From Ignelater luminosus (taxonomy: Eukaryota; Arthropoda; Insecta; Coleoptera; Elateridae), in the NCBI GenBank assembly GCA_011009095.1, contig VTPC01007263.1:1-64000 (forward strand): a stretch of 64,000 nucleotides of DNA, in the 5' to 3' direction. The position numbers and the translations under genes are program-made. Positions 49,081-62,424 of the stretch are shown piece by piece; the first letter of the stretch is position 1; each line of letters begins with the position of its first letter. The notes below the pieces were generated by a model, which saw nothing but the letters and a program-made list of their open reading frames with translations, was not told where the DNA came from and did no database searches.

Positions 49081-52000
49081 CAAAAAGTGGTTTAAGGTTC
49101 GATTAGCAAACGCAAATATACGTAGAGAATCTTTCTGCGCATTTGAGCAGTGTTCAATACAAAAACAAATACATAACAGTTTATCTCGTGAATAATTGAA
49201 GTCAAGGATATTGTTATTGATTTCATGCTGCCTTGAAACCTGACCCTGTTTTCTGATTCAATATATCTGAATGCAAAGATCGTTGAAATCATCAATTCAT
49301 TGCGATAGCAACAATAAGAATTTATTAAACCTAAAATTGAAAATTTTGCAGCACTCGGCTAAATGGACTGTTTCTTTAAGTTAGAGATACTAAGTTGGTT
49401 AAATTAGGAGAAAGATTAGCGTTTCTGTTTCTAAAAGAATTCATGGCTTATTAGATATTCGTTAAGAACGGAAATTGCAGAGATTACAAAAAAAAGTATA
49501 AATTGGGCGCCACGAGTCGATTTTATCTAAGTCTTTTTTTATAGTTTCTTATTTAGATTACATTTTTTTTTTATTTTCTTTGTGGACTTAACATTAGAAT
49601 ACTTTATGATTCTTGTCCATACAATTAATTATTATCTTGTGTGTCCACTTTAGTTAATTATTTTATGGTTTACTGCTAATGTAATAAAATATTTTGTACT
49701 CTTCTCTTTCCATGTTATTTACAAAGCAAACGTGAGCATTGACATTTTAATAATTACAAAATAACTGAATTTCATGCTTTGCTTAAAAAAGTCAACCTCG
49801 TGTTATTTTCTAAATTTGTACACAAAAAGGTCATCAAACTTGCCCAAGGCAACGTCGTAAATAGTTTTGTATTTGACGTTGGCCAGTCAACCCTAGACGC
49901 AATAAAGTTCCGTTTTTTTGCTGTCAGCTGATTACGGGTCTGATTTCATGCTAATTTATTTTATTAGCAGCCATATCTCGATTGTAGAAAACGAACCTAA
50001 AATTTCTGTTGACGTTTCACGAATTTTATATTGTTTTATGACCAAGTATAAGAAGTTTTATCAGTTTATACGGTGGGTTTTTACGATATCAGGTTAAAAT
50101 TCAAACAAACAATATATTTCGGACATGCGCGGGGCATTATTTATGGATTTATGACAACTTCAATTTGAATGACGTGTGAAATGCTGCGATAAACCCACTT
50201 TTCAGCATTTCCTGAATAATTTATCCTGAGGGAAAAAATTGAAATCTACAACAAAATGTGGATTTTCTAAACGAGATGATGTTCTGATACGAAAGCTATA
50301 AGGGGAATGTCATTCCGGAGGATGTTTTGTTGGCATCTATTATACGCTGGCTTCATTAGGGCGCCGACTTTACTGCTTTGTCTGTAGATTTTGTGGTATC
50401 CAAGATTCTAGTACTTGTTGCATAATTAACAAATTCCTCAACGAAAATTTCATTAGCCAGACAACAGTTAGATACCGCATTACAGGCCGAGTTGCCAACA
50501 CATTTCTGTTGTTGGCTTCCGGCATAGCTGCTTATCAAATCAGCTCAAACTCTAACTGAATTTAGCTCTGTTTGCCTCTCGGAAGCGCCGTTTTCTAGCG
50601 GAAGTTACATTGCCACTGACACTACGGCCCGTGGACGAGCGACCTTTTATTTTCTAATACAATTTTTTCTAAACTAACTTTTAGACTTTAACAAAAATTT
50701 TAACTCGATGAATTTTAAATTTGAAATTTAGGGTGGAAATTTGTATACCTAACGCTTATTGCTGTTAAATATTCATAACACTATGAATATAAAATAGAGA
50801 TGTTAAATAACGAGCATCATATTGTAAAAGTCGGCTGGAGCATTCGGGGCAAACCTACACACCACTCTAGAATAATACACGTGCCACTTTGTTGCGACAA
50901 AATCAGAGATAAAATATTATATTTTTAGAGGTTGTTTTGTAACCGTTTTCGCTTTACACAAAAGAGCTCCCGGAACTCCACTTTGAGAAAATCAATCCGA
51001 TAACATCTTTCATACCTCTATATATATGTGATGCAAGCGAAGCGCGTCTCTTTTTTTGTTAAAGCACACCATGTAAATTCTTCTTTGTAAAGTGTATCTC
51101 AGTATGTTTGTGTCGCAAATGGTATCGATTCGCAATACAAGTCTTGATGTTTTTTTACTCCTAGATACATATATCCTAAAGAGAAAACTTCTCAAGATCC
51201 ACCTTAATTTTCCAATCGTCAGCGAAAGATTGCCTCTATCAAACAGAACGGCTACTGGTGTCATTTTACAGATTGCTGGTATTGTGTCATGATAACGAAA
51301 AATTTAATAAGAAATTCTTGGTCTTATCTATATCCTCTAACATCCCCTTATTAAAATTAATCATCTGCCGATGATTGATGTTGAGAGTCGGAAACCAGCT
51401 GTAATTTTTCAGAAGGGCACATTATCGACGATAACTATTCAAACAAACGAGACTTTTGTACTTTTATAGCGGAAATGATAAAAAACTTTATTCAGGAGCT
51501 ATTATGAAAGATTACTTTAAAATGTTTTTGCTAATATAGCAGAAATTTTAGTACCTACAGGTTTGATCATGGAAAATGTAGAATGTATAAAATATAAATT
51601 AAACAGGACGAAAGAGAAAATTGGTGTTATCAATACCCAACGTTCATCTACATATTTACACGTTTTACTGTTTTCAAAACCTCTAAAACTAGTATTCGTT
51701 TTCGACCTCGTTAAAAATAAAAATTCTCGTGACTGATATTCGTAATTATTACCACAAGTTTCAAGTAACGATCTTTCGAGAGTTGAAGAAATTATCTTCG
51801 AGCAGTCGAATTATTTATTTAAGGTAATTAGTGTCCTTCAACCCTAAAAATTGTATTTGTAATGACTCTTACGATATTATCACTAATCGTCGTTGGAGAA
51901 AAAGAAAAATAAAAATGTAAATTTGATGTAAAGATATGGGTAACTGTAATTCACAATTCAGAAGGTTATCATCATTAAAAGTTCTTTTAACAACTTTTTT

Positions 52001-53075
52001 CTGCTCGATCTCTTGATTGCTTACACTCGTATCTTCAACTCATTATTTTTACCCTTTTTATACTAATTATCTCAACATATAATTTAATTTTATGATATTC
52101 AACATAATATAGGCCACGAATAATAGAATAAAAGAAAATTACAAACGTCTAAGAATAGTTTTTCACATTACGGATCTCCAATTGTATTGAAATCTATTGC
52201 TGCTAACATTACTGTAAGTGTAACCAACCATTATCGTTTTAATTTGAAACTGAAGCCAATATAATCTAATTCAACACTGATTCTGTTAAACTGAAACACA
52301 ACAACCACAAAATTATGAGTAACGTTTAGGAAGTATATATTATCCAGATGGTGTAAATTCGTTTGCCCGTGCACCACAGCACTGGGACAGTCGTAATGCT
52401 CGTGGTTTCGTAAATGCGATTTGCAGAAGCAATGCTTCGTTATTAATTTGTCTTTTCGACAGAAACCATAATACAAATACACTTTCAGAAATAATCAAAG
52501 CAACATTCAATAATCGATTACATCATAACCAACAAATGCATACACCCGCTACATATTCTTGACGTAAGAACCCTGAATTCTGCTAATGTAGACAGAGACC
52601 AGAGATCATTAGTTGGAAAAATAAAAATAAAACTAAACTTAAAAAAAGAACACAACACCAACAACATATAGGGAAAAATTAATAAACGTCAGATCACTCT
52701 GGGTCTCAACTATTACAGGACTGTGCCAGAAACGACTAAAAGAAAAAATTAATGAAAATCCGATATTACAAGGAGATGATACCAACAACAATTGGAAAGA
52801 AATATAGAGACTGCAGCAGTAGAGGCTTTTGGCACTCCTTAAAATATAGGATAGTGCAACCAGCGGAATCATAATGAAGAATACAAGAGAATTCGCAATG
52901 ACACTAAATCACTAGTCAGAGAAATCAAAAATTATCACTGAGGAATTTTCTCAAATCAAATGAAGAATGATTTTATGGACTCCAAAAACAGACATGAAGG
53001 CTTATCAGAAGTCAAACAGAGAAACAAGTTTTGTTTTTGCCTGTTTTAATATAATGGCAAAAAGGCCTTACCTAT

Positions 53076-53135
53076 TGTGATGATATTGAAAATGTAAATG
53101 TGATGATATTAAAAATGTAGTGATATTTGAAAATG
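53076..53135. repeat. Short tandem repeat (about 22-bp unit)
   Basis: Two good units beginning TGTGATGATATT and a third partial unit (TGATATTTGAAAATG). Confidence 0.6.
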
Positions 53136-54793
53136 ATAAAAAAAAGAGTATAAAAAATTTTTTTTTTGTTTGATAAATATAATGACAGTAAAAAAATAAA
53201 TTAATTAATATTGTCAAGAAAATAGCGTTTTAATAAAAAAATTAAGAACCAAACGAAGAAAAATAAGGACCCTGAGAAAAAGAGCTCTCCATATCATAAC
53301 ACTATGTTTATTATCTAACTTTTAATAGTAACCACAAATTGAGAGCTCTTCTTCGAAGTAACTATCTGGTTCATCAGGAAGGTGTTAGCAGAGAGCTTCT
53401 CAGAATGATATAGTAGTAACGGATCTAAATTCTTCTGGACGTTTTTAGAAAACATGTACGGCATTTAAAGGGTCATATCGTTGTCAAAAAGGATTATTCA
53501 AATGGACTAATAAACGGTAGATGACTAGACATAATAGTAACAAAAATCTAAATTTTGAAGTTACACTACTGACCTTATTGAAGAATCAATGAGCTTTACA
53601 CATCTGTTCATTGTTCATCTTTCAACTGCACTAATTCTATAAACTTTATTTAACTTTGATTCTGTTGTTGCGGTTTATGTTCTCCGATTTCAAAATGCTT
53701 TAGAACGTGAGGTTCCAGGATTTTTTCAGATTATAAAGAACCATGGACACCTCCTGCGTTTCCAAGGATGCCACCTCTTTTTATTTATAAAGAAAAAATT
53801 AAGGCGGATAATTTGGCTAAAAAGAGGAAAACCAAAATAATAACAAAGTCACAAAAAAAAGATAAAGTACTGTTTAATACTCTCTCAAAAAAAAATATCA
53901 GAAATGTAATTTACATCATTTAATTCTAATCTACTTATACACAAAAAATGACATATTTCAATAACAATAATAAAACGATCAGATAATACAAGTAGGTAAA
54001 GTTAAAGAAAAATTAAAAATGGTTAATCTAACTTCTTATTATAACCTAATTTCTGAAGGTCTTAGTACACATAAAAATACAAAATTAAATTGCTTGGTAA
54101 AAATAAATTCTTAACGAATACATATAAAGTTATCTAGTTCTATTATTTATTGAATGAAATGAAAACCAAAAAGAAACATCTAATTATTACAAATTAATCC
54201 AATCTAAATAAATAAAAGCAACAAAATTCTGACCTACAAAATACAGGATCTAGGTCGCACAGTTTAAAATGGTATAAACTAAATTTTGTTCAATATTCTT
54301 TAGACATTTCTAGAATCGACAGCACTTACTTAAATCAAAATAAAACTCATCACCAATATCTAGATTTTGGTTCGCGTAATATCACAACAAATATTTCTTT
54401 AAATAACACACCTGCATGTGCATTTGATTTAAAAAACGCCTCAGTAGCAGGGGTGGAGCACCAGTACGGAAGTCACCAAAATTGGTCGGGTGTTGAATTC
54501 TCCAACAGAGACTACATCAACATGGCTGACCATTCAAAACCAGGAAATTCCATTTTAGAATGATTACGGTAAATCAGACATTGCAGGGGCGGATCGCCAG
54601 CTTTGGGCTTCCGAGTTTGAACTACTTGTGGAGACCATTTCCCATTTTACTGATAAACTGTTTTTATTATAGTCAACAAACATTGAAGAATTTCTGTATT
54701 TTATTTGATGCACTTGAATATACAAACTTTTATATACAGTTATAAATGAAAAAGGTCGTTTAAATTTTTCGGTTTCATTTAACCAAACTTTCT

Positions 54794-56183
54794 CTACAGA
54801 TTTATTCGAGAATTTTGAAGTAATATGTCTCTTTTAAAATCAGTGTATTCTTTTTCCACATTTGTATTTAATTTTGTGGCTATCTTCTCGTATTTGTTTA
54901 ATTTCTGATCTGATTGTTCTCGTATGTTGCTCACGAACGCTTTTAATGACGTAATTAATTTCTCACCTTCACATACGTCTAAGCCTGGGGTCTGCAACTG
55001 AATCGCTCTAAGATTTCTTCCCAAACAACCACTTAAAATCGCAGTTCTAAGTTTAGCCAAATTGTTGTATAGATTCTGTGCCTCTCTTCGAAAATATTAT
55101 CACTAAAAGTCTTTAATATGTTCATGATATTACCATAACTACTTTTTAAAGCCCTAATAGTACCATAGTGATGAGACCATCTAGTCTGGCTTAAACTTTA
55201 TATCAGAAATTTAAGTTTTGTTTCACGATTTAGAAGTTTCCACCTATGGGTAGATGCAGAAACGAAAACATACAGGGTGTTACTTAAAGTTATGTACTTA
55301 TTTTAATTGGTAAACCTTGGGCCAATTCTAAGCCATAAAGTTCAGATAAATGTATGCCCTAAAATGCTTGGTTTCCGATATCTTTTTCGAAAACCGTTGG
55401 AGATATTACACAAAATTTTAGTATAGATTGTTATAATATAAAAACATACTCTTTCGCCTAAAACAGTCTTTTTTTAATTTAACCATTGGCGTAGGTATGG
55501 TTCCAATACAGTTTTAACAAAAAAATTGTTACGTCACTGATTTTTTCGAAAGTGTTATTTTATTATTAATTACCATTCTATTATAAAAAAAACAAGACCT
55601 CTTTCATTTTAAAGAAAATAATTAACATTTTACCGAGATTGCTCATTACATGAAAATCTGCAACTTGGTCCTAAGCGAAAACCGTTCACATAAAATTAAG
55701 TTAGATTTGTCTGTTGTTAAGGAAACGTTTTTATTCTTTTTTTAATGAACGCTTATTCTTATCTAGTGTTTTGACAAAACCATAAAACAAATAAAAACTT
55801 CAACATCCTGTATATCAAAAACCAAGCATTTTAGAACATACATTTATATGAACTTTTCGACTTAGAATTGGCCCAAGAATCACACATTAAAATAAGTACA
55901 TAACATTAAGTAACACCCTGTATAATATTTGTTGCACTACTCCAAACAAGTTCGCAATTTCGGTTGCAACTTTAACTGCTTCCCCACCAACTAGATTTAA
56001 AGATTGCGCAGTACACTGTACATAATTAGCGTATTTATTTTTTGTTTGAGATGCGCTTGCACACCATTGTATAGGCCAGACATTAGACATATTTGCAGCA
56101 TTGTCAAAAGACTGTCCTCTACAATTATCCAATGGCAGTTCATTCTTTTCTAGAAATTCTTGTAGGACATTGAATAAAGACAA
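54794..56183 (-). pseudogene. hAT (ZMYM1-like) transposase fragment, split by a MITE
   Basis: On the minus strand before the MITE (56183-55923): LDNCRGQSFDNAANMS, whose Asp in SFDNAA is a catalytic position of hAT, then CTAQSLNLVG, where the normally conserved His of CxAHSLNL reads Gln. After the MITE (55270-54794): STHRWKLLNR, QTRWSHHYG with the conserved Trp, a frameshift, and the helical segment GLDVCEGEKLITSLKAFV to DFKRDILLQ. The BED finger, the N-terminal part and the C-terminal dimerisation domain are missing. The MITE entered right after FGVVQQI. Inactive. Confidence 0.75.
55271..55922. mobile_element. MITE with ~110-bp inverted repeats, nested in the hAT
   Basis: The element is 55273-55920 with TA on both sides. 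The two ends match as inverted copies over about 110 bp (about 87% by eye), beginning CAGGGTGTTACTTAA and including TGGGCCAATTCTAAG and CTAAAATGCTTGGTTT. The interior has no ORF. A CATCCTGTATA motif lies just inside the right repeat (about 55807). It depends on another element for movement, probably of the Tc1/mariner type given the TA target; that is inference. Confidence 0.85.
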
Positions 56184-56760
56184 GCCACGGTGTTACTGAC
56201 TTTGATGAAAGTTACACATTTTTCATGCAGTTTTCCTGTTTTTGCTTCTGTATTTATAATTGCAACTAACATAGCATTGCTGTTAACAGTCGTTATTTTG
56301 TGACATTAATCAGAATGTAATTTATTTTTTTAATTTTTAGTTTAAATTGTTATTTTTTATTCTTTTCTGGCCGCACAGGGGGGCCCTTGATTGAACGGGG
56401 CCCTGGGCTGCAGCCCATAAAGACCATGCCTAAATCCGCCCCTGAGACATTGGATTATATTGAAATTAGATAAATAAAGATTACTAAAAGGATAATTACC
56501 TTAATTCCAAATTTTTAACAGGGCACAAAAGTAAAACGTCTTTACTGCCATGTTTACAGCGTCAACTCTGATAACGAAAGGGGAGGGCAAAGGCCAGTCT
56601 CGTAGTCATACGCCCAAGTAGTTCCTGCGCCGTGACAAAAATAAGATGTCAAATTGAACCGTTAGATCGAGAAAGGGGTTGAAAGCATAAGAAGATATTT
56701 TGTAAAAACCATGATTTATTTCGAAATTGCTTTCGAAAATAGTTTTAAGTGACTCAATTT

Positions 56761-57321
56761 TTATAAAAATAAATAATGGAACACGACCAATAAAATCTCG
56801 TTAGATAATAAGGAAATAAAAACGATAAATAAAACACATATCGAAATGTGAAAAATGTACAATGTGAACCATAACAACTGATTATACGTGTTAAAGTCAA
56901 AGATCGAAGCGTAAGGTTTGAAAATAGCTTTATAGTAAGTATCAGGATATATGGACACAAAGTAGTAACCTCTTGTAAAACCAGTCGACCGCATTAAGCC
57001 TAACCTGAAGCGTAGGTAAAACTCTGAACGAATATTACTACCCATTCTTGGGCCTATAGACGAATGAAATTTTAGACCTTGACGGGGAATTAATCTTGAA
57101 ATGGATAAAATCGCCGAAAATCGATTAGTGATCCAATATAAGTCATTAATTTTGTTTTCCTCAACTCTTGACCTGAGTAGTGAACAGTCAGAGTAAACAA
57201 AAAGAAAAGAACGCGAATTTTGAACAAAACGAAAACAACAAAAGTGAATGTAGATGATTTTGTAGAATATAGGATTCTCTACAGGAAAGGTTCTAATATA
57301 TTTCCTTGTAAAATCATCCAT
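56761..57321 (-). CDS. Unassigned 186-codon ORF
   Basis: ATG at 57321 to the stop at 56761, uninterrupted. I do not recognise the product. The first two thirds are mixed and rich in Arg, Tyr and Phe (e.g. RQGLKFHSSIGPRMGS, FYLRFRLGLMRSTGFTRGYY). The last 40 residues are strongly hydrophobic (LLWFTLYIFHISICVLF onward) and could form one or two membrane segments. There is no signal peptide-like start. At this base composition an ORF of this length is rarely expected by chance in 64 kb. It begins about 870 bp beyond the hAT right end and shares no feature with it. It could be an exon, an unknown transposon ORF or a chance opening. Confidence 0.25.
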   Translation of the reverse strand: MDDFTRKYIRTFPVENPIFYKIIYIHFCCFRFVQNSRSFLFVYSDCSLLRSRVEENKINDLYWITNRFSAILSISRLIPRQGLKFHSSIGPRMGSNIRSEFYLRFRLGLMRSTGFTRGYYFVSIYPDTYYKAIFKPYASIFDFNTYNQLLWFTLYIFHISICVLFIVFISLLSNEILLVVFHYLFL

Positions 57322-57324
57322 TTC

Positions 57325-60300
57325 GATTGCGAGATTGCGTCATTTTCCTCGATTCGGTGGATTATTACCAAAGGAGATATCAATTGTTTCTTATAAAATT
57401 ATCAACTTGTTAAAATTCACAGGGTATGTGTATACTTAGAAGACAAGAAGTGTCACAACCATCTGAAAAACAGGGTAAAAAATTTAGCCTTGTTTTGAAT
57501 CCTATAAAAAAGGCTGTTCGCGTTTTCTTCTCCGATCAGCGAGGAGAACAAAATTAATCTCAAGTTTACTCTCAAATGTTATCGTATTTGCTGACCTGTT
57601 ATAAGGGCATGTTTGAGCTGAAATATGCTTTTTAGAGAAGGACTTTGCAATCTAATAGACAATACTTTTAGTAGTTCATTTGAATAGGCTATTCTGAAGT
57701 GGTTGTGATCTTTCAAAAGCCACTGATATCCTTCTCATTCTTCTTACAGGATATTGTCTGAGAGTAATTGAATTATTAGATGGAGAATTAAATTTTTAAC
57801 TAACAGAGTGTAGATTGATATTATTTTGTTGTTTATGGGTTTTGTCCTGAAAAGATTTCAAAGTCTACAAATAAGTTTACGATAGTCAGATCAGCCACGG
57901 GCTACTAGAAAAGAAAACTTTTAATTATGGCTTAATTTGTACTGTTGATGTTTCACATTACATCTACCTACATTAAAAGTACTAATTTTTTACTAGCAAA
58001 CTTCAACTGGTTTGTTCTGTGTTCCTTGCAAGGAAACTCGATATAGATCTCTGTATTTTGAAGAAGAATTCTAATAAGACTGTTTACCAAAATCACACTT
58101 CAAAGTTAATCTTTTCATATAACTAGCGATTTCACAAATATTCTAGGTTTATCTTAATGAAGTTTTCACGACACCCACAACCTTAATTGATGAGGTTCCC
58201 ATTAAGGCATGGATTTAAAGAGTTTTAGAATGAAGTCACAGTTTCTAATTACTTTGGAGAGAAAATTACATATTATACAGTATGTGTCTCATTGAAAGCT
58301 TCCAGTTTGAGATATTTTGAAAACTAAAAATATGTATGGGGCTTGCTATATACTGAAAACAGTGCCCGCGGTATTCCCCGCGAATGCGAATGCGAAGTTT
58401 GTATGTGGTGTTGAAGTGTAGACCAGAGTGATCAGATCAGATCACGAACGAGAATACTCGTGACGGTTCGTCGTTGTGGTGGTAGGTGTTGGCTGCGGTT
58501 GAGCGGTGTTAAATATGTACTGTTGCGGCATTTACCTTCACCCCTAAGGGAAACCACGGAAAATCTTAGCCATACAGTGTTTAAATTGCAATCTTTTTCT
58601 GGTATTCTTTGATCTTTATTTACTCTCAAGCTCTTGGCATAGATAGAAATAAAGAATTTTTTGGTTTATTAAACAATAAGGAGAAATTCTCCTGTGTAAG
58701 AACATTGATTACTCGACAGCAAATACAATTTTTATCTCGGATTAATTTTTTATTCTACCTGCCAAAGATAAATAGCTTTGTAGAAAAAAATGTGTCAATT
58801 AATAATGACATAAGTGTGGACTTTAGCTATCGCTTACGAAATATTTCAAAACAGTTCGTAGCTTATACGGGATTTGTATGATTTAATAAGTTGTGTATTT
58901 AATTAATAAAAGAGAAATATCATTTTGTATTTTATTTATACTCGTAACTTAAAGCGCTTGAGAAAACCTTTAAAGTTAAAACGAATTTTAACATTCAGAG
59001 TTTGAATTTAATAAAATTTATTAAATGATATTTAATATCATACTGAAGTTAAGCACAAGACTTTCTTGTGTTTCTGGTTTAATATTAAGAACGCTGCGTA
59101 ATTTATTGAAAACTGTAGTACCTTTAAATTACGCATTTATTTGTTAGGTTGAGTTCTCTCGTTAGAAACAAAAAGGTTAAGTTTGTGGAGTAATTGTAGG
59201 TTTATTTTTAGAAGGTGGTTAAGTGCGTGGTTGTATTTTAGAATGTATATCTCTGGAATTTTGTTCAATATGAATGTATTTTTAGTATAATAATAAAGTT
59301 TTAAATATAAAATATTACTTTTGTTTAACTTGTTGTAGATCAAGGGTTAGTAGCACTTTAATGGCATTTTTATTGTTAGATTGTTAGCAATCCCAGAATT
59401 TTTTAAATTTGTAACAAAATTATATGTATTTTATAAGTAGAAGTGTATGAAGGTCATGCTTACAACACAAGTGTCTTTTAACTTATTATGAAATGTACTG
59501 TTTATAATCAATAAAAAGATTTTTGTCGATGTGTTTAACAATAATGAGATTGCAGAAAACTAAATTTCCTTAAAAATAGTCATATAATGGGATTCAACTT
59601 AATTAATGTAATGGGAGAACTTTATGCATTAGAATTGCGTCAAAATTCTAAGTGTGATATTTTATGCGTGCATGAGAAAGTTCGATTTACAGACACTGAA
59701 AAATACACTCGAGCTAATTGGATCTTTTTTAATTCAAATATGTTTTTGGTAAATTTCTTACTTTTATAACGATCTAAAACTTCAGTCACCGTATTGAGGT
59801 ACAACTTTCTTATAAACCCGGCGACGCTTTACAAAGGTTAATCACCACCCGCACTACTTTTTCGATTAAAGGTTAAACTAGATTGTGCCGACTAAATACC
59901 GCATTATTAGTATTAAAGAAATAATAATAATAAATTAATAGCAAGAGGAATTTTATTGCTATAAAATAAATTTCGAAGACTAAACAGAATGTATTTATCA
60001 ATTAAATAATGATGCATTTATAATTTCTTGGGTAGCTCTTCAAATGTAAGTTGGTATCAAAACAAGATCCATCTCCATTTCGAGTTGTCAAAAAAACACT
60101 AGAGAGAGTATGAAGAGGTGTAATTCAAAACTCGTGAAGTTTAGCTAACAGCTACCTTTAGTGTTTCTTCAATAAACAAAGAACATGGAGAGCTTAAAGG
60201 GAAAGTGAACAAAATTAATGACTCCTCGAATTAACCCAATTAAATTTAAAAGCATATCAGTTAATTTGACACGACTGGGGAAGAAAGAGCCAGGTCAGTA

Positions 60301-62280
60301 AAATACGAAGCAGCGAGATATCTGGAAATCAATTTAATTTGGAAGTACTCGTGAACTTTATTCTATATGGATGCTATAAGGGTTGTGAAGGAAGAGTATC
60401 ACGCAAACAAATTTATTGGGAGTGCTGGTAAACTCTAGTGCCAATTTAGGTCAATATCTATTCCCTTCGGGGCCATTTTATCTGTTGAATACACGCTAGT
60501 TAACCATAAACGGCGTGTTTACCTTCTACATCTAAAATAATTGATTTCTTAGAATGTGAACGATAATATTAAGATAATATTGATATATAACCCAGCTAGA
60601 CAATACGGTGTCATCATCAAGCCGTTGCTTCGTTAACCCAGATTTCTAAAACGACGCCCCAACGGTGTTATCAATCGTGAGAATATTTAAATTAGCCCCA
60701 GATGAAGCAGAGTTTTGCAGCTGGGTGCTATATTTGAAAAGACTAAAACAAGGTTATCAAATGCGATATCACGTTATCAAGCGAGGCATTTCTATTCAAA
60801 AGGAAACATCCGGATTCTTAATTAAATACTTCGCATGAGAAGCCAGTACTAATCACGGTATGTTTTTGCCTTACGTAAACTCGATCCTCCCTGTTTCTCA
60901 TTCGCTAAAATTTCCAGCGGTCAACCTTACGTAAAATTAATTATTTCTCAAGGCATCAAAGGAATTTACTAAGGAATTTCTCTAATGTCTAATACTTCTC
61001 CCTTCATAAAACAATGGAATTTTCGGAATAATATGATAATTACAAATTCCCTGCGGAATTATTAACGTACGTTATTATGAAATCGAAATTTAAAAACTCA
61101 TTTTGAGGGAAATATTTTTCATATCTCAATTTACCGCAGCGGCCGTAATATATGGTGTGGCGGCGGGAATGTATGAAAAAAATTACGTTCTAGAAATGAT
61201 TACATTACTTTATATGCCAATATTCTTTATATCAAATTTTGAAGTTCGCGGAGGAAAAATATTAAATCCCTAAATGACACAAATTCGATCAAATTACACT
61301 TTACGTTCGTTTATGAAAATTTCAAACTTGAAGTAAAGTTTAATTGATAATTCGGCTTATTATATTTTTTTTAAATATTGGAAACATGAAATGTTTCCTT
61401 AAAAGTGTCTTATTATTATAGAAATAATTATTTAAAAAAGCACGAAAAGTTTCTGCAATTTCTACATAAAAATAAAAATGAAAAATTAGCTAGAAAAGTT
61501 GGAAAAGTTTACTTTGCTAACTAGTTAGGTTTCCACTTAGTACTTCAGAAACGTTCGATAGAACAAAATCAATACTGTATGGAAATCAGTTTTAAACATT
61601 CTGTTTTAAAAGCATTTTTGTACAGGCTGTATTTTATAATTGTGGTAATGTAATAATTATTATGTAACATTCTTCTTTGAAGTTTAGCTACAAAGTTGGA
61701 AGTTTGCCATGAGAAACAGATCATTGACGGTGTAGTGTTCTCAGTATTTATTACATAACATATACATTTATAAATTCTGATTATACCATAATTAAATATA
61801 TTAGGTGGAACAGAGCGCATTTACTTAATATTTTGGAAAAATTTCTGGAAATCTCAAAATGTACATATGAAAGGTGCTAGACAAATGTTTAGTTTAACTT
61901 GTGATCTAACCGTCAATCATTTCAAAATTTCTATTTTTCCAGAACTCAGTACATTTTTACCAGGTTTTTAAATTGTCTAGTTTGATTGGTTGATAAAAAT
62001 TAAATATTTTAGCAGTTGCCTTTATCCAATATTAAATACCGTTGTGTGGAAGCCTTTCATTCAGATTAATTAATGCAGCTTGCGCAGTACTACATTTTCT
62101 TACAGTAAAATTACTCAGAAATAAATTATGTAAACCTAGAACTGCTTTAATCAAGTAAATTTTTGTTAAAAGGCACAAGTTTGAATATTCTTATTATTTT
62201 TTTTAAGACCACCAGACTATATACTAATTTGAAAACTTTTACAAAGAAAAAACCCTATGAAGAGTTCAATTTGGATATTA
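57325..62280. other. Non-coding stretch
   Basis: No gene recognised. A TATAAAAAAGG box at about 57506 is followed by a hairpin (TTCTCC, nine-base loop, GGAGAA). A CpG-rich island lies at 58365-58545. ORFs reach at most 90 codons. Confidence 0.4.
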
Positions 62281-62285
62281 AACAC

Positions 62286-62420
62286 AACCACCTTTAGTAT
62301 AGCGGTTAAGGGGTTATACATCTCCAGGGGTATTCAATTCCCCTGCCAAGGTAATGCAATTGCTTTAAGGAACCCACACATAAATTACCTGGTAGGTAAA
62401 GACTCATACCCATTTATGTA
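62286..62420 (+). repeat. tRNA-derived SINE head or tRNA pseudogene
   Basis: TAGTATAGCGG at 62295-62305 fits the RNA polymerase III A box (TRGYNNANNGG). GGTATTCAATTCC at 62329-62341 fits a B box (GGTTCAATTCC) with two extra bases. The spacing of about 23 bases is shorter than in a true tRNA, and there is no closing acceptor stem, so this is not a functional tRNA. The sequence after the B box (to about 62420) is probably the SINE body. The closest true tRNA heads by eye are the Asp/Glu type. Confidence 0.5.
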
Positions 62421-62424
62421 CGTG

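Larger units (their letters stand above)
47005..54575. other. Long non-coding stretch
   Basis: No gene recognised. Contains the dispersed repeat at 49008-49080, a short minisatellite at 53076-53135, and a somewhat GC-richer patch at 50340-50640 without coding motifs. Confidence 0.4.
54576..56452 (-). mobile_element. hAT transposon deletion derivative with 8-bp duplication
   Basis: The element is 54584-56444. Both ends start CAGGGGCGGAT (right end inverted), and AGACATTG lies immediately outside each end (54576-54583 and 56445-56452), the 8-bp duplication expected of hAT. The right end continues GCAGCCCAGGGCCCCG, inverted, as in hAT families that encode ZMYM1/ZNF862-like transposases. Without the nested 648-bp MITE it is about 1.2 kb, against 3 kb or more for autonomous members, so most of the ORF has been deleted. 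Confidence 0.88.

Noticed and set aside
49501..49512. TGGCGCCCAATT on the minus strand, like a tRNA-Lys primer-binding site
   Set aside because: Only about ten bases match, and no LTR-like sequence or gag/pol lies where it should.
54450..54470. CAGGGGTGGAGCACC as the hAT left end
   Set aside because: The true end at 54584 has the longer CAGGGGCGGAT match and the exact 8-bp duplication; this one has neither.
62291..62350. Functional tRNA gene
   Set aside because: A and B boxes are too close, the B box has extra bases, and no acceptor stem can be formed.
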